This document shows positions 20,727-29,700 of a DNA stretch of 56,738 nt, piece by piece. This DNA is from Candidatus Magasanikbacteria bacterium RIFOXYD1_FULL_40_23 (GTDB lineage Bacteria > Patescibacteriota > Patescibacteriia > Magasanikbacterales > GWA2-37-8), in NCBI GenBank assembly GCA_001783215.1, contig MFRA01000003.1, forward strand, positions 1 to 56,738, given 5' to 3'. Each line of letters opens with the position of its first letter. The first letter of the stretch is position 1. The notes beneath the pieces were generated by a model. That model did no database searches. It was not told the origin of the DNA and was given only the letters and a program-made list of their open reading frames with translations. The position numbers and the translations under genes are program-made.

Positions 20727-20794
20727 CATATATACTCATTCGCTCGGAAATAATCAAAAACATTTGATTATTTCTCTCACTCATTTCGCATATG
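20727..20794 (+). repeat. Arm-conserved hairpin element, copy 1; right arm ends in the nrdJ-like ATG
   Basis: catatatactcattcgctcgg-aaataatcaaa-aacat-tttgattattt-ctctcactcatttcgcatatg. Confidence 0.6.
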
Positions 20795-23700
20795 CAAAAT
20801 GCCTTGGCTACCAAAACTTTTGTCCTTGATAATGATTTTAAATACTCCTCAGAAGGGCTTCGTTTCCCTAGGCTTTTTACCAAAGACGGCGTTAGTCCTT
20901 ACGACATGTTCACCTACGAACTACGCTCTTCTGTTATCCGAGAACCAAACGGTAAGATGGTGTTTGAAATGAACGAAGTAGAGGTGCCAAACACTTGGAC
21001 TCAGGTAGCTACAGATATTTTGGCTCAGAAATATTTCCGCAAAGCTGGCGTACCTCAATATAGCGCAGATGGCAAAGCTATTACAGATGCAGAAGGCAAG
21101 CCAGTTTTGGGTCCAGAACACAGCATGAAACAAGTTGCTCACAGACTAGCAGGTACTTGGCGTTACTGGGGAGAAAAATATGGTTATTTTGCTAGCCCAG
21201 AAGATGCTCAAGTTTTTTATGATGAATTAGTCTTCATGCTTATCTCTCAGCGAGTAGCGCCAAACTCTCCTCAGTGGTTCAACACTGGTTTGTATTGGGC
21301 TTATGGTATCAATGGCCCTGCTCAAGGTCATTATTATGTTGATCCAGATAGTGGCGTACTTACCGCTTCTACTGATTCTTATACCCACCCTCAGCCACAC
21401 GCTTGTTTTATTCAAGCCGTTAAAGACGACTTGGTAAACGAAGGCGGTATTATGGATTTATGGATTCGTGAAGCTAGATTATTTAAATACGGCAGTGGTA
21501 CCGGTACAAACTTTTCTAATTTACGTGGAAGCGGAGAAAAGCTTTCTGGCGGTGGCAGCTCTTCTGGCCTAATGAGTTTCCTAAAAATCGGTGATAGAGC
21601 CGCTGGTGCAATAAAATCCGGTGGGACCACTCGTCGCGCTGCCAAAATGGTAGTTTTAAATATTGACCACCCAGATATAGAAGAATTTATAGATTGGAAA
21701 GTAAAGGAAGAAAGAAAAGTAGCCGCTCTTATTGCCGGTGGTTATGACACTGCCTACGAAGGAGAAGCTTATCAGACAGTATCCGGACAAAACTCTAATA
21801 ACTCTGTACGTGTTACCCAAGAATTTTTGGAAGCTTTAGAAAACGAAGCTGATTGGAATTTGCTTGGTCGTATTAATAAGAAAATTATAAAAACTGTTCC
21901 AGCTCGTCAGTTATGGGACAAAATTGCGAGTGCTGCTTGGGCATGTGCAGATCCAGGGCTTCAATTTGACACTACCATAAACGATTGGCACACCAGTCCA
22001 AAATCTGGTCGTATAAACGCTTCCAATCCTTGCAGTGAGTATATGTTCTTGGATGATACTGCTTGTAACTTGGCTTCTATAAATTTGGCTCACTACTATA
22101 ATACAGACACTTTTAGTTTTGATGTAGATTCTTTTGCTTACACCACCAGAATGTGGACTGTTGTTTTAGAAATCAGTATTCTGATGGCCCAGTTCCCAAG
22201 TAAAGAAATCGCTCAGAACAGTTATCTTTTCCGTACTTTAGGTTTGGGCTATGCCAATATTGGGAGTGTGCTTATGACTGCCGGTATTCCTTACGATTCA
22301 CCAGAGGCTATGGCTTTTGCTGCTTCTATTACTGCTATTTTAACTGCAGAATCATATGCAACTTCGGCAGAGATGGCCAAATTCTTGGGCACATTTACCG
22401 GCTATGATTTAAACAGAGAAGATATGTTGCGTGTTATGCGCAATCATAGGCGTGCATCCTTTAATGCTCCAGACGATGAATACGAAGATTTGGCTATCAA
22501 GCCAATGGGTATTAATCCGGAGTTTGTACCAGCCTATTTGGTAGTAGCTGCAAGAGAATATTGGAACAAAGCTGTAGAGATGGGCGAAAAGTATGGTTAC
22601 CGCAATGCGCAAACTACGCTGCTTGCTCCAACCGGCACTATTGGATTGCTAATGGATTGTGCAACCACTGGTGTAGAACCAGACTTCGCTTTGGTGAAGT
22701 TCAAAAAATTAGCTGGTGGCGGATACTTCAAAATTGTAAATGAAGCTGTGCCGGTTGCTCTTCATGTCTTGGGTTATACCGAGAATCAAGTAAACGATGT
22801 TATCAATTATTTACGTGGTCATGCTACCTTAAAGAATGCTCCACATATCAATCACGAAAGTTTGAAAGAAAAAGGAATTACCAGTGCAGAGTTGGAAAAG
22901 ATAGAAAAATCCTTGCTTGGAGTATTTGAATTAGCATTTGCATTTAATGTTTGGACTTTGGGAGAAGATTGCCTAAAACGTTTAGGATTTTCTAGTGAGC
23001 AATACAATGATCCAAACTTTAATTTATTATCTGCCCTCGGGTTTACTGTCGATCAAATTGCTGCGGCCAATGAATTTGTTTGTGGTGCTATGACTATAGA
23101 AGGTGCTCCACATCTGCGCAAAGAACACTACGCTGTATTTGATACAGCCAACAAAAATGGAAAGAAAGGCCAGCGCTATATTCATTTCTTGGGCCATATT
23201 CGTATGATGGCAGCTGTGCAGCCATTTTTGTCTGGAGCAATATCCAAAACTATTAACATGCCGCACGAAGCTACTTTGGATGATGTGAAAACTGCCTATG
23301 TTGCTTCTTGGAAGTTGGGTTTAAAAGCTATGGCGTTGTACAGAGACGGATCCAAATTGTCTCAACCGCTATCTGCAAAATCCGATAAGAAAAAATCAGA
23401 TAGTGCAACAGAGGAAAAAGAAGTAGTTAAACAAGCTGCTCCTCTCGCTGAAGTTTTGGTGGCCAAAGAAGACGCAAAATTGGTAGTTGATACAGTAAAA
23501 ATGATAGTAGAGGAAACCAGTAAGACCTATACTTTATCAAGTAAGAACGAATCGGTAATAAACCAAGTGGTAAGCGATGCGCAAGCTTTGATAAAGTATA
23601 ATCACGACGGATCAATCGGAGGCAATCGTATTTACGTCCATGGTGAACAGCGCAAATTGCCGTACAAGAGAGGCGGAATTACAATCAAAACCAAGATAGC

Positions 23701-24310
23701 CGGACAATCACTCTTCTTGCGAACTGGCGAATATCCAGATGGAAGATTGGGAGAAATATTTATTGATATGCACAAAGAAGGCGCTGCTTTCCGCAGTATG
23801 CTTAACTTGTTTGCGATTTCTGTTTCGACCGGTTTGCAATATGGTGTACCGCTAGAAGAATACGTAGAAAAGTTTACTTTTACTCGCTTTGAACCAAGTG
23901 GAATTACCGATCACCCAAACATTAAATTCTGTACTTCTATTATAGATTTTATTTTCCGATTATTGGGTATGGAGTATTTGGGTCGTACAGATTTTGTACA
24001 AGTTAAACCAACTGGTATCCAAAAAAATAAAGCTCAACAAATGGAACAAATTGCAGCCAAAATGGCCGGTCAACACGTGATGCCTTTGGAAGAAAAAACA
24101 GCCACAGCTACACAGGTTTCAGCTCAAGCTTCTTTGCCAAATATACCAAAAGAAGAAGTCGGTCACGATGTTAGTGTAGATGCGGTGGGTAAACAATTAT
24201 CCGGCATGATGGGGGATGCTCCACCTTGCGGAACTTGTGGACATATTACAATTCGAAATGGCGCCTGCTACAAATGTCTGAACTGTGGTAGCACTACAGG
24301 GTGCTCTTAA
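20792..24310 (+). CDS. nrdJ: Adenosylcobalamin-dependent (class II) ribonucleoside-diphosphate reductase
   Basis: 1172 aa; SPQWFNTGLYWAYG, PQPHACFIQAVKDDLV, GSGTGTNFSNLRGSGEKLSGGG, NPCSEYMFLDDTACNLASINL, LLAPTGTIGLLMDCATTGVEPDFAL, C-terminal CGTCGH...CYKCLNCG. Confidence 0.93.
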   Translation: MQNALATKTFVLDNDFKYSSEGLRFPRLFTKDGVSPYDMFTYELRSSVIREPNGKMVFEMNEVEVPNTWTQVATDILAQKYFRKAGVPQYSADGKAITDAEGKPVLGPEHSMKQVAHRLAGTWRYWGEKYGYFASPEDAQVFYDELVFMLISQRVAPNSPQWFNTGLYWAYGINGPAQGHYYVDPDSGVLTASTDSYTHPQPHACFIQAVKDDLVNEGGIMDLWIREARLFKYGSGTGTNFSNLRGSGEKLSGGGSSSGLMSFLKIGDRAAGAIKSGGTTRRAAKMVVLNIDHPDIEEFIDWKVKEERKVAALIAGGYDTAYEGEAYQTVSGQNSNNSVRVTQEFLEALENEADWNLLGRINKKIIKTVPARQLWDKIASAAWACADPGLQFDTTINDWHTSPKSGRINASNPCSEYMFLDDTACNLASINLAHYYNTDTFSFDVDSFAYTTRMWTVVLEISILMAQFPSKEIAQNSYLFRTLGLGYANIGSVLMTAGIPYDSPEAMAFAASITAILTAESYATSAEMAKFLGTFTGYDLNREDMLRVMRNHRRASFNAPDDEYEDLAIKPMGINPEFVPAYLVVAAREYWNKAVEMGEKYGYRNAQTTLLAPTGTIGLLMDCATTGVEPDFALVKFKKLAGGGYFKIVNEAVPVALHVLGYTENQVNDVINYLRGHATLKNAPHINHESLKEKGITSAELEKIEKSLLGVFELAFAFNVWTLGEDCLKRLGFSSEQYNDPNFNLLSALGFTVDQIAAANEFVCGAMTIEGAPHLRKEHYAVFDTANKNGKKGQRYIHFLGHIRMMAAVQPFLSGAISKTINMPHEATLDDVKTAYVASWKLGLKAMALYRDGSKLSQPLSAKSDKKKSDSATEEKEVVKQAAPLAEVLVAKEDAKLVVDTVKMIVEETSKTYTLSSKNESVINQVVSDAQALIKYNHDGSIGGNRIYVHGEQRKLPYKRGGITIKTKIAGQSLFLRTGEYPDGRLGEIFIDMHKEGAAFRSMLNLFAISVSTGLQYGVPLEEYVEKFTFTRFEPSGITDHPNIKFCTSIIDFIFRLLGMEYLGRTDFVQVKPTGIQKNKAQQMEQIAAKMAGQHVMPLEEKTATATQVSAQASLPNIPKEEVGHDVSVDAVGKQLSGMMGDAPPCGTCGHITIRNGACYKCLNCGSTTGCS

Positions 24311-24333
24311 TTTTACTTGATCGTGGACACAGC

Positions 24334-24376
24334 TGGCCCCGCCCCGAATAAGTCGGGACGGGGTTCGTTGTTTAGG
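24334..24376 (+). terminator. Rho-independent-type terminator after the RNR gene
   Basis: GC-rich stem ccccgccccga-ataag-tcgggacgggg followed by ttcgttgttt. Confidence 0.55.
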
Positions 24377-24408
24377 AATATATTTTAATTATCTTAGTTG
24401 CCAAATTT

Positions 24409-24963
24409 GTGAAAATATATACAAAAACCGGAGATAAAGGTGAGACGTCGTTGCTTGGCGGCAAAAGAGTAAGTAAGAGTTGTTTGGAAATGCAAGTAAT
24501 CGGTGAAGTAGATGAATTAAATGCTGCCTTGGGAGTGGTGGTTGCTTTGTTATATAAAATTAAAAATGAAGAGATAGAAAAAATTGGAAATTTTATCCAA
24601 AATATCCAACGTGACCTGTTTAAATTTGGTGCAGAGTTGGCGGCTATGCAGGGTCCGTTAGAAGATAAAATAGAGAAAATAGATAGCGCTAGGGTGGGGG
24701 AAATGGAAGTTTTTATAGACAAGTTTTGGAATGAGTTGCCACCACTAAAAAATTTTATTTTACCGGGCGGAAGTTTGGCCGGAGCAGAGCTGCATAGAGC
24801 CCGCACTGTCTGCCGTCGTGTAGAGAGACAGTTGGTGGATTTTGCCAAAAATGTGCCTATTCGTGCAGAGTTAAATGTGTATCTAAATCGCCTCAGTGAT
24901 TTTTTGTTTGCTGCCGCGAGGTGGGTGAATTTTACAGATGAGGAGGAAGAGATAAAGGTTTAG
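24409..24963 (+). CDS. Cob(I)alamin adenosyltransferase, PduO type
   Basis: MKIYTKTGDKGETSLLGGKRVSKSCLEMQVIGEVDELNAALG...LPGGSLAGAELHRARTVCRRVERQLV; GTG start. Confidence 0.92.
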   Translation: MKIYTKTGDKGETSLLGGKRVSKSCLEMQVIGEVDELNAALGVVVALLYKIKNEEIEKIGNFIQNIQRDLFKFGAELAAMQGPLEDKIEKIDSARVGEMEVFIDKFWNELPPLKNFILPGGSLAGAELHRARTVCRRVERQLVDFAKNVPIRAELNVYLNRLSDFLFAAARWVNFTDEEEEIKV

Positions 24964-25021
24964 TTTTTAAAATTATGATATAATTACGTCTAATTTTACT
25001 TTAGTAAGTAAGTATTTATTT

Positions 25022-26431
25022 ATGGATAAATTTCCCCATAAACCGCCCGGATCTTTTATTATACACAAAGAATCCACATCCGCTGAATATGAGCAACGTC
25101 CAGGCAAACCTCATGGTGTCTATGTTATAGTAGAAATCATACCTGGTTCATCAGCGGAAAAAGCGGGTCTGAAGGTCGGAGATGAAATTTTAAGTGTTGA
25201 TGGAAAGCCTGCCACAACATTTGAAGGCTGGTTGAAGCATGCTTGTAAAAAGGCAGATCAACCCATGGTATTGAAAGTGCGAGATGGTGGAATTGAGACT
25301 GATGTCACACTGGTGCAAGAGTATTTGCCGACTGAAAATCGCTATCGCGCCGGGTTCATGTTTTACTCTGAGCTAAGGTCGGAAGAGAAGGTTGAAACAA
25401 TCGATTTGGATGGTTATATTGTTTTGCGTCATCACGGTAAAATGTATGATGTGGATGGTAAAGAATCATGTTTATATCAATATGATCTCGACAAGGTAGC
25501 TATAGAGTGCCGTGGTTTACATAAAGAAAATGAAACTGACTTAATGCAACGATTACGATCTTTTGTGTTACGGACTCCTGGAGATGAAACAAAAGAAATT
25601 GATTTATTGGAACGTTTTAATCCGAAGAACACTTCAGTCTATATTGCTCAAAGAAGCAGTAGTAAAAATGCTGGCGTTCACAAACCACTTACAAACGAAG
25701 TTATTTTACAAAGGCTAGCGGGTAATTTTTTTGATGTGCACGCGTTATTACACGAATTACGACATACGCAGCAGGGGGACAATCCGCAGCTAGCTAAACT
25801 AGAATCTTTTTATGGTGTGGAAAATCTTGGCAGAAACGAAGAGTCCAATAATGGGTTGTCGAGTTGGAATCCAGAGTCTCTTGCCATGACTTTGAAAAGT
25901 ATTAGTAAATTGGCCGGTTTAAAGAATTTAGGAGCAAAGTTATATGATGATCAGGTTTGGGAAAAACTATGGGACATTATTGAGGGAGACCACGATCAGG
26001 CGGTTGTTCGTGAAAAAGAATCTGCTATGCTAGCGATCGAGCTTGCGCCCGGTATAACTATAAAAGATTTGTTAATGTTACCGAGGCGGATGGTGGAACG
26101 CGATGCTGAGTTCGGGGCTTTATTGGCGGAAAGAAAGATTCGCGAGGAGACGGGTATTGACTTGTTTGGTTTATATCGCGATTATAGAGAGGAAAATAGA
26201 AAGCAAAATGAGGCGTTTATGGCTTTGGAGAGCATTAATTCTGCAGCATCTAGTTCAAATGAGAAATGGGTCAAAATTAAAGATGATATTAAGGAAGAGC
26301 TTAAGAAATTGGAAAAAGAAGGGGTTAAATCAACTGTGGTTCAGTTGGTTCGTAATTATATGTCTTCAATTGGCGCAACACCAGGGATAATCCGTAAGTA
26401 TTTGGAAGCTAGCGAAGAGAAAGAAGTATAA
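25022..26431 (+). CDS. PDZ-domain protein with HExxH putative zinc metallopeptidase motif
   Basis: VYVIVEIIPGSSAEKAGLKVGDEILSVDGKPATTFEGWLKHA (PDZ); FDVHALLHELRHTQQGDNPQ (HELRH). Confidence 0.6.
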   Translation: MDKFPHKPPGSFIIHKESTSAEYEQRPGKPHGVYVIVEIIPGSSAEKAGLKVGDEILSVDGKPATTFEGWLKHACKKADQPMVLKVRDGGIETDVTLVQEYLPTENRYRAGFMFYSELRSEEKVETIDLDGYIVLRHHGKMYDVDGKESCLYQYDLDKVAIECRGLHKENETDLMQRLRSFVLRTPGDETKEIDLLERFNPKNTSVYIAQRSSSKNAGVHKPLTNEVILQRLAGNFFDVHALLHELRHTQQGDNPQLAKLESFYGVENLGRNEESNNGLSSWNPESLAMTLKSISKLAGLKNLGAKLYDDQVWEKLWDIIEGDHDQAVVREKESAMLAIELAPGITIKDLLMLPRRMVERDAEFGALLAERKIREETGIDLFGLYRDYREENRKQNEAFMALESINSAASSSNEKWVKIKDDIKEELKKLEKEGVKSTVVQLVRNYMSSIGATPGIIRKYLEASEEKEV

Positions 26432-26438
26432 GGCGTGT

Positions 26439-26504
26439 CTGTTCTTGTTTGCCGCCGCTAGGTTTGCAAACGCCAAAGAGGGAGTAGAGGAGATAGTAGT
26501 CTAA
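26439..26504 (+). pseudogene. Remnant of a second PduO-type adenosyltransferase C-terminus
   Basis: In-frame LFLFAAARFANAKEGVEEIVV* resembles DFLFAAARWVNFTDEEEEIKV* at the end of the intact ATR; no start codon or N-terminal domain. Confidence 0.6.
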
Positions 26505-26564
26505 GCTTGATTTTTTATCGTAGTAATGATAATATTTTTCTGTAATTATCAATTGTTTAGCAAT

Positions 26565-26646
26565 GCCCTGGTGGTGAAATTGGTAGACACAAGGGACTTA
26601 AAATCCCTCGCCGAAAGGCATGCGGGTTCGATTCCCGCCTAGGGCA
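26565..26646 (+). tRNA. tRNA-Leu(UAA)
   Basis: gccctggtggtgaaattggtagacac...gggacttaaaatccct...ggttcgattcccgcctagggca; anticodon TAA, long variable arm. Confidence 0.93.
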
Positions 26647-26648
26647 CA

Positions 26649-26687
26649 AAATTTTAAAATCCACAATCGTGGATTTTAAAATTTTTG
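26649..26687 (+). terminator. Hairpin downstream of tRNA-Leu(UAA)
   Basis: aaattttaaaatccac-aatc-gtggattttaaaattttt. Confidence 0.65.
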
Positions 26688-26691
26688 GTTT

Positions 26692-26767
26692 CGAAATAAG
26701 TTCGAATTCCAGAGCGATATCTGGTGACGCAGGCAGGTCTGCTCCAATTGCTATACAAAACAATTTA
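26692..26767 (+). other. tRNA-downstream conserved element, copy 1
   Basis: Shares GAGCGAT, GACGCAGGC and GCTANACAAAA boxes, the first two at identical 14-nt spacing, with 49603-49690. Confidence 0.45.
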
Positions 26768-26794
26768 AAAATTATTTACTAATAATATTATTTT

Positions 26795-29700
26795 ATGAGT
26801 ATAAAAGGTATGAAAAAGTCAATGGTCTTTTCTGCAGTTATTGCAGTTATCGGTTTGGCAGTTTATTCATCTTTTTTGCTCACTGTAAAAGCAGACACAC
26901 CTAATCTTATAGAAGATCCTGGTTTTGAAACCAGTATGTCTAATTTCGAGCCGAACCAATCTGGTACCTCGGTAAGTATTACAACTGTTAATCCAATTAG
27001 CGGTACTAGAAGTTTGGTAGTGGGAACAGCTGGGTATGGAGACAGCGTACTATGGAACGGAGTAGACATGTCTAGTTTTGCTACCAAAAGATATTCTCAA
27101 TTTACAAGTTCAGCTAGAATCCGCACGACTGTCGCTTCTGCTTCCAACATTTCTCTGTGTGCTTTAGTGTATTATGTAAATGGTCAAGGTTTGAATAATT
27201 GTACAGAAGTTTCTGGTTCCGTTGGAGATAAAGGAACGGTGGCTTTAAATTTTCCGCTTAACAATAGCCTTGATTTAGACACTGTTCGTATTGGTATTTT
27301 TCAAGAGGGAAGCGCTCCGTTAAGCGGAGTGTTACTTGATGATGTATCAGTAGTTTTGGTTGGAAATTCTTCAACTACTACTCCGCAAACATTTACCGTA
27401 ACTTCTACCGCTGGCACTGGCGGAACCATTAGTCCGGTTGGAGCAACTAGTGTTTCTTCAGGGGCAAGTCAAACTTTCTCTATTTCTCCAAACAGCGGTT
27501 ATCAAATTTCTCAAGTGTTAGTAGATGGTATTTCTCAAGGAGCTGTACCAAGTTATACATTCACAAATGTAACAGCAAATCATACTATTTCTGCAAGTTT
27601 TTCTGTAATTCCACCGTCGGACTTTACCATTACTTCCGCCGCTGGTACAGGTGGAACGATTTCTCCATCGGGTGCGGTAGTTGTGGCAAGTGGAGCTAGC
27701 CAGACATTTAACATTTCTTCAAACAGCGGGTATCAATTATCGGATGTATTAGTAGACGGTATCTCGCAAGGAGTAATTTCAAGCTTTACATTTACCAATG
27801 TAACTGCGAACCACACTATTTCTGCCAGCTTTTCTGAGATTCCTCCAACATCACATTCTATTACAGCTAGTGCTGGTGCAAATGGTTCAATTTCGCCTGT
27901 TGGAACTGTCGTGGTTACAAATGGAGCTAGTCAAACCTTTAACATCACCCCAAACAGCGGTTATCAAATCAATGACGTCTTAGTAGATGGTGTTTCGCAA
28001 GGGGTTGTTTCAAGCTATGTATTTACCAATGTAGTTGCCAACCATACAATTTCTGCTTCTTTCTCTCAGATTCCACAAGTAATGTATAGTATATCTGCGT
28101 CGGCTAGTGCTGGAGGAACAATTTCTCCAAATGGTTCTGTGTCTGTCTTGAGTGGCGCTAGTCAAACCTTTAACATCACCCCAAACAGCGGTTATCAAAT
28201 TAACAGTGTTTTGGTAGACGGATTATCTGTGGGTCCAATTTCTAGTTATACATTTTTTAATGTAACGGCCAACCATACAATTTCCGCATCTTTTTCTTCA
28301 TCACAGACATCTACACCTGGAGTAAGTGGTTTAGTCACTCAACTTAAATTTGATAATGACGCTACAGACTCAGTTGGTGGTAATGACTTTACTTTACGCG
28401 GTACCGCATCTTTTAATAACAGTATAACAGCTCCGATAACTGGAAACGTAGCCTCTCTTTTTTTAGACGGAGGTGTTGAGTCACAAGCTTTGGGTGGATC
28501 AAGTTTATTTAGTGGATGGACAGGTGGTACAGTTGCTTTTTGGATGAGAATAGATAGTGCTACAGCCCAAACTTGGGCAAATAGCTCTAATCACGATTTA
28601 CTATTTAAAGACGGCGTTCTTCAAACCAGAGTATTTAAAGATGCCAATGGTCAATTAAAATTGATGACTATTCATAGCGATGGTACTTCTTTTGGTACTG
28701 GTACATGGATTACATCTTCGAATTCAATTCCGACTGATTCTTGGCTACATGTTGTTCTTGTTCATGGTGGCACCACAGCATCTATTTATTTTAATGGTCA
28801 GTTTGCGGGATCCGGTAACGTTGGCAAAACTTTAGGTGTAACAAATAGTAATATCTTGGAAATTTCTACATATGATGGCCGTTTTGCTGGATATCTAGAT
28901 GATGTTCGATTTTATAATCGAGCGATTACAGAAGCCGAAGCTTTGCAGTTGGCCAGTGAAAATGGTACTCCAGTTCAAACATTTTCTATAGTAGCGTCTT
29001 CTGGTACAGGCGGTAGTATTTCTCCATCAGGTGTAATTAGTGTTGCCTCAGGCGCTAGTCAAACCTTCAGCATCACCCCAAATAGCGGGTATCAGATCAA
29101 TGGTTTATCAGTTGATGGCGTGTCTCAAGGCGCAGTGTCTAGTTATACATTCACCAATGTAACTGCCAACCACACTATCTCTGCCAGCTTTTCTGAAATT
29201 CCTCCAACATCACATTCTATTACAGCTAGTGCTGGCGCAAATGGTTCAATCTCACCATCTGGTTCTGTAATTGTAGCTAGTGGAGCTAACCAAACCTTCA
29301 ACATCGCCGCTAATAGTGGTTATCAAATCTTAGATGTGTTGGTAGACGGCGCATCCGCTGGCGTTATTTCTACTTATACATTTTCCAATGTAACAACCAA
29401 CCATACTATTTCCGCAAGCTTTTCTCAGATTCCTCAATCTACCTATACAATCTCCGCTTCCGCTGGTACCGGTGGATCAATTTCGCCAAACAGTACGGTG
29501 GTAGTAACGGCCGGAGGAAGTCAGACTTTTAATATAACTACAAATGCCGGGTATCAAATATCCAATGTTTTGGTTGATGGCAGTTCGGTGGGCGCTGTTG
29601 CAAGTTATACATTCACAAATGTAAATACTAACCACACAATCTCAGTTGCATTTGCAGTTGCTCCTTCACCAGAAGGTACATTCCAAATAAATAATCAATA

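Noticed and set aside
20792-24310. Possible intein in the long RNR
   Set aside because: 1172 aa is within the normal range for B12-dependent RNRs and no intein splicing-block motifs were evident between active-site segments.
26557-26763. Minus-strand ORF MFCIAIGADLPASPD...RRESNPHAFRRGILSPLCLPISPPGHC
   Set aside because: It is the antisense translation of tRNA-Leu(UAA) and its downstream element, a common false ORF.
26795-29660. Regularly spaced repeats considered as a CRISPR array
   Set aside because: Periods (~222 nt) and coding conservation fit protein-domain repeats; no short identical repeat/unique-spacer pattern or cas genes in the window.
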